Source of the DNA: Balamuthia mandrillaris
Lineage: Eukaryota > Discosea > Longamoebia > Balamuthiidae
NCBI GenBank assembly: GCA_031835245.1
Contig: JAVKOQ010000136.1
Span: forward strand, 62,001 to 126,000
Reading direction: 5' to 3'
Length of the DNA stretch: 64,000 nt
Below are positions 47,201-57,150 of the stretch, one piece after another (within the stretch, counting starts at the first letter, position 1; each line of letters opens with the position of its first letter). The notes beneath the pieces were generated by a model that saw only the letters and a list, made by a program, of their open reading frames with translations, was not told the DNA's origin and made no database searches. The position numbers were made by a program, and so were the translations under genes.

Positions 47201-49024
47201 GTCGCTTAACCAAAAGAAAAAAGAACAAGAAGCGCTCACTCCGAACAAAGTCGTTTCCAATCAGCTCTTATCACGAAGCCATCGTCTCATTATTCTGACA
47301 GAAAGCGAAACCAAGGGAGAAGGGAAACGAATTGGGTACAGCGAAGAACTGTCCATCAAGGAACTGGCGGAGCAAATGACTTTGCTGGAGCATTCCACCT
47401 ATTCTTCCATTCGTCCGTCAGAGTGCTTGAACAAGGCGTGGAGCTCCGAAAAGAAGAAACATGAACTCGCGCCCAATGTTATGCGCATGATCTCCCGTTT
47501 CAATATGGTACGTTTCTTTTCTACTTTCTTCCGTTTCTTTGGTTATTCTTTTGCCGCCGTGATACTCATGGAACAAACCAAAGACAAGTCAATGGGTAAC
47601 CAGCGAAATAGTGGGAAAAGTGAAGCTATCGGATCGAGTGGCGGCCATAAAGCGTTTTCTTCAATTGGGCAAGTGTTTTGCTGATTTACGGAACTACAAC
47701 GGTGTTATCGAAGTTATGTCCGGTATCAACAGTTCTCCTGTTCGACGGCTTAAAAGTGCACTCGAAGTACATATCAGTTTCCTCCTGTTCCGTTGCCTGC
47801 TCTCTCCCTTTGAAATGTGAACTCATAAATGTTGGGGTATACATCTTGTAGGAAGCGAAAAAGGACGAACAAACAAATGCAGCGTTTGAAATGTTGGACG
47901 CTATCTCTGATCATAGCGAACGTTACAAGAACATGAGAGGATTACTCCGTTCCTCCTCAACACCTGCAATTCCTTACATCGGTAGGCGTTACTTTTTCGC
48001 TTTCTGTTTCTTTCCTTTCATTTTTTTTTTTATTGGGATTAATTTTCTTGATAAACAGGGATCTATTTGACGGATCTTACTTTCATCGAGGATGGTAATC
48101 CCAATGAAGTTGACGGATTGGTCAACTGGAACAAAAGACAAATGTTGGCTTCTGTTATATCAGAAGCACTCTTATATCAATCTCAGCCTTATCCCATTCA
48201 GGTATATCTCTTTGGTTCTTGTTCTTTCTTTTAATAATTATATAAATATTTTCTGACCTTATAATTCCTAAAAAAAATAGGAAAAGGAAGAAGTACAAGA
48301 ATGGCTTCAACACCTGCCATCCGTGTCCGAAGAGGAAGCCTACGACCTCTCTCTTCGAGTGGAGCCACGAGACACCTCAGAGGCGTTTGAGAAGATGTTA
48401 ATGGAAGAGGACAAGCTAAGAGCGGAGATCCATCGGCTGCAACTTCGAATTGACCATTTGGAGAGTAACAACAAGAAACTGAAGAAGAAGAACTCGAAGT
48501 TGACCCACGAGCTCAAAAACCAGCAACGACTCAGCTCTGAAGCTGCAGTCATCCTTCGAAAGAATGCGATGAAGAAAAAACTAAAGAAACAGCAACAACA
48601 GCAACCTAACCAACAACAACAAGAAGTATCTTCTCCTTCATCGTCATCAACGCCATCCTCTCGTCATGCAACGGGAACCTCATCACCTTCATCTGCTCCT
48701 CCAATTGCTACAGTTCCACCTCCAAAAGCTTATTCCATGTACTCGGTCTCTCCTCCATCTTTTTCGAACTCTTCGGAAGCCATTTCATCTTGTTCGTTGC
48801 CATCTGATACGATCACAACACGATCCGTCTCGCAGGGTTTCACTTCTTCTTCCAACGGTTCACTTCAACACCAAGCAACTTTCTCTCCTCCACTGTCTCC
48901 CTCTACTCAAACAAACACAATCTCTTCTTCGTCGACGAACACTTCAAACGAAGCTTGCTCATCAGGGCGACTTCGACCGCCACGACCGACTAAACCACTT
49001 CCGCCTCCTCCTCAAACGCCCTAA
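44277..49024 (+). CDS. DEP-domain Ras guanine nucleotide exchange factor
   Basis: Activator of a Ras-family GTPase. Exons 1-2 encode VHVLSVGEDATAESVLACAI, then GHEAINWMRQSLGVVSRGVG and IELGQRLLACNLIFSSMQ, which fits a DEP domain (membrane targeting). A long Ser/Thr/Gly-rich linker follows. RasGEF_N: FREAFLLTYRSFMTPRDLLE, RVLTVIKYWIKFHFKDFLEE. Catalytic CDC25 domain: ELAEQMTLLEHSTYSSIRPS, TSQWVTSEIVGKVKLSDRVA, LRNYNGVIEVMSGINSSPVR, RGLLRSSSTPAIPYIGIYLT, and DLTFIEDGNPNE, all matching the family order. The C-terminus is a short coiled coil (EEDKLRAEIHRLQLRIDHLE) and a Ser-rich tail ending RPTKPLPPPPQTP*, with possible SH3-binding PxxP motifs. The splice site near 46690 was not settled. Confidence 0.9.
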
Positions 49025-49031
49025 TCTCCGT

Positions 49032-49071
<40 letters not shown>

Positions 49072-49173
49072 TGATCTCTTTCCTCTTATTTATTTGTTGT
49101 GCTGATGGCTCTATCTTCTGTTGTGTAATATTCAGTTTTTGACTTAGGCGTACATTTTTCTTTTTTGAGAGGA

Positions 49174-52100
49174 TTACATTTCTGCTTCCTCGTCATCCCA
49201 TCCGCTGTTGTCAATGTTATCGTCTTCTTGCATCAGCTGTCGGCGTTCAATAAGAGCTCTCGCGATGACGGCGAGCATGCTTCCTTCGTCCTCGCTTTCC
49301 TGTGCTGTCATTGCCCCAATGTTTATAGACTGCAAAACAGACAACATAAGTTAATCTCCAAGGAGAAGAGAGGAGAAGACAAGAGAAGAGAGACATACGA
49401 CTCGTTTGAGCATTACGGAAGGATTACGAATGGAAGCTAACAAGTCTTTGTTTACCCCACCACCAGCAGCTAGCTGCGTAAGAGCTGGTGGGAGCGGAGG
49501 AGGAGCAGCAGCTGGTGGAGGCGGAGGAGGTGCACCTCCTCCTGATGTTGATACCGAGGGAGCTGAAGATAAAGAAGCAACCGGGACAGCACTTCTGCTG
49601 TTAGCGGCATCTTTCAATTTGGCGCGAAGCTCCGCAATCTCTTCCTGCGATCGTTGTTGGTGGGTGCGGTAGCTTTGGTTGGCTGCTTCGGCGTCGGCGG
49701 CTCTTGTCTCGGCCTCCGTCTTTTCTTGCAGAATGCGTTGAATGCGTGAAGATTGTTCGGCCAGTTGTTGAAGCAGTTGCTCTCTGATAAAGAGAGCACA
49801 GTGTTAAAAACATCACAGAGATTTCAATAAACACAACATACACGTACTTTTGTTCTAAAAGTTTGCTGGTATGCGCTTCCTCATTATTATTGTTGGACAT
49901 CTTCTCCAAGTTGGCAATCTTTTGCAGTAACTTGGTGTTTTCGGATTGGACTCTGCTGAGAGCTGCTTCTTGCTCTAGTTGCAACATTTGCTGTCTCCTA
50001 TCGGCAGCCTCCAACTTGGCGCTCGCTTCCATTAGCCTCTTCTCCAATGAAGCATTGCTTTGCTCCAGTTGGCTCTTGCTCTTCTTTTCATCTTCCAACA
50101 TCTGTCTCATCTTCTCTTGCTGAGCATTGTTGGACCGTTGTTCCACTTCCAGCCGTTTGTTTAGCTCCATTATCGTATCTTCTTTTTCTTTGTGGAGTTT
50201 CTCTTGTTGAACATTTTGTTGAGTCTGTTGTTGCCGAAGTTGAGCCTTCAGCTCTTCTGTCTTCTGCTTCAATGCCGACATTTGAGACGAGTGTTCTTCT
50301 TTGGCAGCGTTTAGTCGCTGTTGCAAAGCGAGCTGCTCCGTTTGCAGTTCCTCTCTTCGCTTGCGTTCCTGCTCCATTTCTTTCTCTTTTTCTAGTTCCA
50401 AGTTTCTCAACGCATCTTTCAACTGGCTCGTCTCGTTCTCGTATCTTTGAGAGAGTTCATTTTGTCTCTGTTGTTGCATCTTCTCTCTTTCCTCCAACTC
50501 TTTCTTGTGTCGATGCCTCCAACTCTCCATCTCTTCAGCAAACTTTGAACGAACCGCTTCGAGTTCTTTTGTGACTTCCGAACTGGAGAGAGAAGCGCTC
50601 TTTGCTTTCATTCTCAACTCTGCCATTTCCATGTTCAGCTGTCTGTTCTGTTCTTGCAGCTTCTCCGCTTCTTCTCTTCTCTGTTGCGTCAACGCTTGTT
50701 CTCTCTCTTCCGCTTTTCTCTCCATTTCTCTTTGTCTCTGCTCCATTTCTTCCAATCGTTTCTTCCGCGTCTCGTTGGTGACATTCGCTCGCTTCAGCTC
50801 TGCTTCGAGAGACGTCTTTTCTTGCTTCAACTTTTGAACTTGCGAAGTTAAGTCCAGAGACAGCTTCTCCATTTCCGACTTTAGCACTTGTTGGCCTTGA
50901 CTCGCTTCCTTTTTCTTGCTCTGCAACATGTCATTTGCTCGTTGTAGCTCCTCACGCAGCTGTTTGCTTTCCTCCTCCACCTCTTTGTGTCTCTTTCTTT
51001 CCATCTCCAATTCCACCAAGAACTTGTCTCTTTCTTGAGTTAACAGAAGCTTCTCTGCCTCCGCTTTTCTCTCGTTTTGTTGGCTTTGTTCGATTTGAAG
51101 GAATAAACTCTGTCTCGCTTTGCCGTCGTTCACCTCCCAACGTTGTTTTAGCCCTCTCAGCTCGTCCACTTCCAACAAGAGCTCTTTGTTTTTGGCTTCC
51201 AACTCGCCCAATCGTTCTTCTTTCACTTGTTTCAGTTCTCTTTGTAGCTTTTCGAGGTTAACTCTCAACACGGAGTTCTCTTTGTTCAATTCTTGAATCT
51301 TGTTGTTGCTTTCTGAAGGCGATGATGGAGAAGAGAAAGAAGAAGAAGAAACAGAAGGTTTGCGGGCCGAAGCAGCTAATGTCTTTTGCCGCAACTCTTG
51401 TTCGAGGCGTTCACGTTCTCGCTGTAACTCTGCTCGTTCTTTAACGAGTTGGTTTCGTTCTTGCATCAATCGCGAGTTTTCCGAACGTAATCCTTCATTG
51501 TCTTTCATCGCTCGTTCAGTCTTCCCTTTCCATTCTTGTATCGCTTCCGCTTCCTTGTTGGTACCATTGTTATTGCTGAAAGTTTGAGAATGCAGAGGAG
51601 GTCGTTGTGGAAGTCCTTTTCTTCCTGAAAAAGCAGAATAAGATGATGATGATGAGGAGGATTGAGAGGAAGAAGAACGCGGAGGAGAAAAGGACGAAGG
51701 TGATGGAACAGGTGGTAAAGGTTGTTGATAGGTTTGTTGCTGATGAGGTTGTTGAGGTTCCCAAACTAAACTATCTTTTCTGGCAAAAGCACCTCCTATC
51801 GGTCTTCTGTTTGGCAACGTGCCTGCTCTTCCTCCTCTTCCTCTTGTTGCTGAGGAAGAAGCAGAAAGAGGAAGGGAGGGAAGGTCAGTATTGGCAGTGG
51901 AGGAAGAAGGTGGCGGAGGAAGAGCCACGTTCAAGATGTAGAGAGCCTCCTCGCGCGTCATTTCGGAGGCTCCAAACGACGTTAGGCAGTCGTTTATGCC
52001 ACTAAGCATTGTATATAACTCTGGAGGAAAGCCTTCCTCTGACATCTTGGTGAAAAGTGTGATGCATTGTTAAACAGAATGAAAAATAAAAGAGAAAATA

Positions 52101-52341
52101 GAAGAAAGAAAACAGCGAGGAGGAGCAGTACCGCAAAACCGCCTTTCTTTTGGTCCCAAGCGATGTGTCCGGTGTGTTTGCTGCTGATGGGAGCGCTAAT
52201 GACGCTCTCCTGCGGAGTGGAGGACGGTTGCTGTTCTTTTGAGCTGAACGGGGAGGACACGCCACCAACCTTCTCTCTGATCTTATCAACCGCATTCCTT
52301 CCGCCCGCAAAACGTTTCTTCTTCCTTGTGTCGATAAAAGG

Positions 52342-52393
<52 letters not shown>

Positions 52394-52839
52394 TACTCAG
52401 TTCTAGTGAGGGGGACAGCGGAAGAGGAGGCAGCAAAGGGAGAAGTAGCAGCAGGAGCAGAAGCAACCACAGAAGAAGACGTGGACCGCAGCGGCGGACT
52501 ATTTGCGTTGGCAGCATTATTGTTGTTGTTGCTGGTATTGGTGGCACTGCTTTTGTTGTTGCTCGAAAAGGTAGAAGGAAGATTTTTGAAAGCTTTTTTC
52601 AGCGTTTCACCAGCTTGAGAGGCTTTGTTGGCCACTTTGGTTGTTGGCGAAGCGGAGGCAGAGGTTGACAAAGAGGCGGAAGCGGAGCGAACGGAAGAAG
52701 GCGAAGAAGAAGAGGAGGGGGTCGAGGGTGATGATTGATGAGGGTGAAGACAATTGGAACACTTGGCGGGTTGAAAAGGGTTCGCCACAAAGTCGGCGCA
52801 GTCGCAACCGGCGTGCGAACACCTTCCGCGAGACGCCAT
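49174..52839 (-). CDS. WASP-like actin nucleation-promoting factor with long coiled coil
   Basis: Domain order read leftwards from 52839: a Cys/His cluster CSHAGCDCADFVANPF...KCSNCLHPH (zinc-binding candidate); Ser-rich linker; a CRIB/PBD motif ISAPISSKHTGHIAWDQ with GGFA joined over an intron to SEEGFPPELYTML (ISxPxxxxHxxHhxxD then F of Rac/Cdc42 effectors); Pro/Ser-rich segment; about 480 residues of heptad-like coiled coil; polyproline GGGAPPPPPPAAAPPPLPP; WH2 motif NKDLLASIRNPSVMLKRV; and a C-terminal central-acidic tail SMLAVIARALIERRQLMQED...NSGWDDEEAEM* with the Trp that contacts Arp2/3. This is the N-WASP layout (GTPase-binding, polyproline, WH2, CA), but with a myosin-like coiled coil inserted and without a WH1 domain. 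Introns at about 52396-52320, 52130-52045 (CT-rich), 49850-49790 and 49395-49335. Confidence 0.8.
52345..52388 (-). repeat. (CT)n on the coding strand of the WASP-like gene
   Basis: Pure GA run as written, CT on the sense strand, in the intron after the Ser-rich exon. Confidence 0.95.
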
Positions 52840-53045
52840 TCTTCACCGTTACGCGTTCGCGAACAAAAAAGCACCCCGGCAAGCAACGGTTTGTTTCAAA
52901 GGGAAACGTTCAGGCCTGCGGGGTTTTAGAAATGGGCACACGTCATTCACATCCAAAAAAAGGCATTACTCCGTAATTGCGGCAAAAAAAGGAAAAATCG
53001 ACGTCACGATGTGCAAATAAAGGAAAAATTAATTCAAAAGCTTCA

Positions 53046-53053
53046 TGTCGACA
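53046..53053. promoter_or_regulatory. TGTCGACA palindrome
   Basis: Core of the recurring intergenic element, 207 bp upstream of the WASP-like start codon. Confidence 0.35.
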
Positions 53054-53118
53054 AAAGAAAGAAAACAAAGGGTGAGGGGGGACGGGATTGGACTGACTTA
53101 TTCCCACCACCTCTTCTG

Positions 53119-53226
53119 TCAGGGGGGCAGTAAGTTTGCTTTGGTGCCGGCACCCTTGCCTCTGAGCGAGTCGTTGGATGAGCTGTGAGCAGGAAAAACG
53201 CCGCCACTGTACAGTTTAAACGCCAT
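53119..53226 (-). CDS. Possible 35-residue small protein
   Basis: Short frame starting MAFKLYSGGVFPAHSSSNDS and ending ANLLPP*, in the gap between the unknown gene at 53265-54230 (same strand) and the WASP-like gene. It is clearly GC-richer and less repetitive than surrounding DNA and has no low-complexity run. It might be an independent small ORF or a downstream exon of the preceding gene. I recognise no homologue; nothing else supports coding. Confidence 0.25.
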   Translation of the reverse strand: MAFKLYSGGVFPAHSSSNDSLRGKGAGTKANLLPP

Positions 53227-53264
53227 TATTATTCAAGCAAAAAAGAAACGTAATAAGCGAGTCT

Positions 53265-54230
53265 TCATTCTCGAGATGCAGACTTTCGTCTTTTGCGTTG
53301 CGGCTTGGCGGTTGACTGACCTGGCTTGGCAGCGCTACCTCGTCGTACCCTTTCACTCCTTTTCTTGCAGGCAGTGCCATTCATTTCCTCTGGTGGCCTG
53401 TTATGGCGAGGCTTGATGAATCGCAACCCACCGCCAACGCCAAGGATTCCTCTTTCGCAGGTCATCGTAGAAGGCTGTTGGTGATGTTCCTCTCGGGCTG
53501 TTTGCCGTGGTTGATACCTCCTGTCGGCGTTGAGAGCGGACAAGCGCAGAGGAGGTTCCAAGCTTCTCGCCAATGTTCTGATGCCCAAGTCTTCCATGCA
53601 ATTGAAGGAGAGGCTGCGGAACGTATCGGTGGTTCTGCTTCCGTCAGAGCGCCTCTTCTGCTCTGCTGTTGCTGCTTCTTCCTTGGCAAACGGGGAGCGT
53701 GCTTCCTCCTCTGCGTCGAACAACGCGCTTTCTAACAAGGAGGAGGTGGATGGTCCTGCTGCTGCGGCAGTGGTCTTGGGCGCAAACTCATCCGGCGCAG
53801 GAACGTGATGGCTTGTGGGAAAGCAGGGTGAGGAGAAGCCTTCCAAGTAGGACGGAGGAAGGGCAAGCGGAGGCGGCTCCAAATCCCACTCATAACTGGG
53901 ACGGGGAGCCGGAGGGCACAGCGGACGAGAAGACAGCATAAGAGGAGAGGAGAGCATCCCCTCCCATTGGTCCTCCTGTTTGATGCACCCAAACGAATGG
54001 GAGTGCCACTGAGGATGAGAGTAGGAGTGCAAGTCGAAGGGAAAGCCGGTCCCAGAGGAAGGAGGCGCCTCTGCGTTGTGGAAAGAAGAGCATTCGGCGG
54101 GAGTGCGAGGGGGGGAGCACCACGCTTGCATCAGAGCGTTCCAACTAGGGGAAGAGGACGAGTATGGTGAAGGTTCCTGCGGAAAAGCAGGAGAGTCCAG
54201 CGCCATCGGTGTGAAGACTGTTTGCGCCAT
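53265..54230 (-). CDS. Unknown intronless protein, disordered, nuclear-like
   Basis: 321 codons in one frame, about 60% GC. Starts MAQTVFTPMALDSPAFPQEP. The first two thirds are rich in Pro and Ser with many aromatic residues (WNALMQAW, YEWDLEPPPLALPPSYLEGF), resembling activation-domain composition. It then has FRSLSFNCMEDLGIRTLARS and RLSALNADRRYQPR, and the C-terminus is strongly basic, ending GQSTAKPQRKRRKSASRE*, a plausible nuclear localisation signal. IKQED resembles a sumoylation motif. No zinc-binding or homeodomain pattern is seen. Length of the open frame and codon composition argue that it is real; the function is unknown. Confidence 0.6.
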   Translation of the reverse strand: MAQTVFTPMALDSPAFPQEPSPYSSSSPSWNALMQAWCSPPRTPAECSSFHNAEAPPSSGTGFPFDLHSYSHPQWHSHSFGCIKQEDQWEGMLSSPLMLSSRPLCPPAPRPSYEWDLEPPPLALPPSYLEGFSSPCFPTSHHVPAPDEFAPKTTAAAAGPSTSSLLESALFDAEEEARSPFAKEEAATAEQKRRSDGSRTTDTFRSLSFNCMEDLGIRTLARSLEPPLRLSALNADRRYQPRQTAREEHHQQPSTMTCERGILGVGGGLRFIKPRHNRPPEEMNGTACKKRSERVRRGSAAKPGQSTAKPQRKRRKSASRE

Positions 54231-54847
54231 GTTTGTTTGTTTCTGTCGTTGAAGTAAAAAGGCTCAAGAGGAGGAGGAGAAGAAAGCCCACTCGCTACAA
54301 CACCCAACTAGTCTCCTATGAAAGACTTTTTTGTGGGCGTGTTCTTCGCTTGATAATAGCACGGTGAGGAACCCATCACCCACGAAATAGAAATTTTGCA
54401 GTTCTTCAGAACGTTTTGGGAAACGTCCCCCACCACCACCATGAACCCGTTCACAAGATCATCTGATGGTTGTACCTGGGTTGTTGCTGGCGGTTGTGCC
54501 CAGCCTTGGGAGGTCGACCCCAAAATAGCAAAACATCCCAAAGGAGGGGGCACTTTCACAACAACAAGCGGAAAACCCGCATGAAATCCGCATGTTTTAA
54601 CGTTCCGCCAAGCAACTCCACAACTTTGCGCGACTCCCCTGCATGTAGTCCGCTGGAGCTGCAGAGAGGCCAAGACAAAGGAAAGAAGTTTGAAAATCGG
54701 TGGAAACCTCTTAATTTGGTAAATATTCGATCCACACTGACGTGGAAGCAGTTAGATTAGCTTTAAGATCATGTGGAAAGGTTCTTGACAATCTGTACAC
54801 ACATCAGCGGTCAAACATTGTTTTTTTTGTTGTTGGTGTACCATGTT
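54231..54847. other. Intergenic region upstream of the unknown gene
   Basis: About 620 bp between the start of the unknown protein gene and the UAP1 stop codon. It contains open frames on both strands (minus 54308-54673, plus 54396-54584) without recognisable domains; I do not accept either as a gene. It presumably holds the promoter of the unknown gene and the 3' end of UAP1. Confidence 0.5.
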
Positions 54848-55686
54848 TCACGGCGAGAGAAGCAAGGGCACGCCAGGCTTCAGCTCGTACACCTTGCCCT
54901 GGCAAGTTGCTTCCAGGCCTTCGCCCGCATAGGACAACAGTGGCGATACTTCCACCGTGTAGATGAGGTCCTCCTCCTTTTCCTCCTCCTCTGCTGCTTC
55001 TTTCTCCTCGCCATTCCTTCTCTTTGGCTTCTTCTTGTGTTGCAGCTGCACGATCTTGCCGCCGGCCGCTTGGATGAAGCTCTTGTGCAAACGGCTGAGA
55101 TGCAGGCGGCAAGTCCTCGGGCAATCCACCAGACTCTCCGCTCCGTTTTTCAGCGGAGAGAACTCTTGCTCCCTCGGCACCTCGAAGGCTACCAACTTTT
55201 CGGCAAAGCCAAACACGTCGAATATAAACAGCTCTAGCTTCCATCCGTTCACCGTTTGAGAAGCACCTTTGTCATCGATGGCCGGCACTGGCCTTTTTGC
55301 TACATGATGTCTGGGTGATGAGAGTGTTGAGTCAGAATACTTGTTCTTAAGAGATGAAAAATGAGAGAAATGAACAGTGAATTAAGAGGAGAGATAAGAA
55401 AGGGAAGAAGAATTGAAAGGCTGTGGAATGGAGTACGTTAAAAGGGAGGCGTAGGTGGAGGCAGCTTTTTCCAGAAAGTCTATTCGAAAGGTGTTAATAC
55501 AGAGGTGAGCAGCATTGAAGACGAGTTCTCCGGTCGATTCGTTGCGAAGGCGGGAGAGTTCTGGAGCGATTTCACTGTATTCCAACACTGTATATTTACC
55601 GTCGTGAAGGCATACAACCCCAACCAATTCATTTTCTCTTGTCTTTGATTTTTTGTTGGTATCAGATGGGAGAAGGGCAAGAGAGG

Positions 55687-55722
<36 letters not shown>

Positions 55723-56705
55723 AATGATAGTTAACCTTAGCTACAACTTTACATCCACAATCTGCGTTCTGTTCGTACAAAAAACCAGCAAATGTAGGAT
55801 CTGCCATCTTTATCAGAATATTATCAACGCTGTACTGGAACAGATACTCCACGCCACGACTTTTCATGTCCGCCAACGCTCCAGACCTCTCCAGCGCTGT
55901 ATAAAAAGGCAAGAAAACGAAGGAATAAAGAAAGACACAAAGTAGAAGTAACAAAGTAAATTTCCATAAGAATGGAACAGTAAGCGAGAATGTGGGCACT
56001 CATTTAGCTAGCAATGGAAACACGAACCATGAAATAAACCTCCATTTCCATCTGGAGCGCTGGACACTTCTTCTTTGGACTGCATGATGATCTTTCCTTC
56101 CGGGGTGAGGCACGGTAACGTGCCTTGAACAAAGAAGAAAATGTGTTCTTTCTTTAGCCCAAAGTAATTGTGGTTTTTAAAGTAGTCCCTCGTAGGCAGG
56201 TCCGTTGCATCGCTCGTCATCACATACCACATCACTGTCGTTGTCTCTGTAAAATGTAGGTAGGTTCGTATTAAAAGGAAGAAAGAAAAGGAGAGACGTA
56301 GAGCAAGGGAAGAAGAAAAGAACAGGAAGGCAGGAGAAAAGAGAAAGAAGAACAGTTACGAGATGAAGAAAAGCAAGGGACAACATACCAACACCAGTAG
56401 CATGTGCAGCAAGTTCCTGCACCTTCAACAAGCGCTCTGCCTGCAGCTGAAACAGGGACTTGCCAGAGGGCAGCCCGACCTCGTAGGTGCCCTTGGGCTG
56501 GTCTGAGCCCAGTCTCGTGCCCTGCCCTCCAGCCAGCACCAAGGCAGCCACCTTCCCTTCCTTGATCTTGCGATAGCCAAGCTGCGTCCACCTCTCCCGC
56601 TCTGTGGTGGAGGCTGTTGCCAGCTTGGTGACCTCCTTCAAAGGCTCCACCTTTTCCATGTATTGCTTTTTCTGTTGAAGACCCGCTACATTGTTTTTTA
56701 CATTT

Positions 56706-56749
<44 letters not shown>

Positions 56750-56975
56750 GCAAAAAGAAAGAGGGAGGAGAAAGGAGGACTCAAGTGATACCAGCAGCTC
56801 TTGCGTACTTGATGTTGAGGTCTTTGACATCTATCTGTTCGAGTTGGGAGTACAGCCTTTCCCTTTCTTCCTCTGACAACGAGTCCACGAAACGAAAGAC
56901 ATGTGCTTGGCCCGCTTCCTCGTAGTCCTTCCGCAGCTTCTCCTCCCTTTCTCGTCCGCTCATTCTCTCTTCCAT
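54848..56975 (-). CDS. UAP1: UDP-N-acetylglucosamine pyrophosphorylase (UAP1)
   Basis: Makes UDP-GlcNAc from UTP and GlcNAc-1-phosphate. Start [20 protein letters not shown] at 56975, with [16 protein letters not shown]. The nucleotide-binding loop [20 protein letters not shown] is canonical, followed by [13 protein letters not shown]. Further exons: [113 protein letters not shown], and a last exon (about 55288-54848) with [13 protein letters not shown] and [13 protein letters not shown], all in family order. Introns carry (GAAA)n and CT tracts. The gene is divergent from the DHH-CBS-CCA gene with 175 bp between start codons. Confidence 0.95.
56705..56749 (+). repeat. (AAAG)n in a UAP1 intron
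   Basis: About eleven tandem AAAG units, TTTC on the sense strand of UAP1. Confidence 0.95.
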
Positions 56976-57123
56976 TCTTTTTTTGATTTTTTTTTTGTTC
57001 CTGGTTAGTTTTCATGACGACACGTATACATCGATGACGTGTTACAACAACAATAAACATTTCGATATATTCGGGATAATTTACATATTTGTCAATATAA
57101 CGGAAGACTACTGTCCGCAAAAA

Positions 57124-57133
57124 ATTGTCGAAG
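57124..57133. promoter_or_regulatory. ATTGTCGAAG element next to a start codon
   Basis: Shares eight bases with the recurring ATTGTCGACA element and lies 17 bp before the DHH-CBS-CCA start codon, within the UAP1-divergent promoter. Weak on its own. Confidence 0.25.
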
Positions 57134-57150
57134 GGGAATAAGAAAGGGCA

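Noticed and set aside
54308-54673. 121-codon minus-strand frame
   Set aside because: No known motif, and an overlapping plus-strand frame is equally open; kept only as uncertain intergenic DNA.
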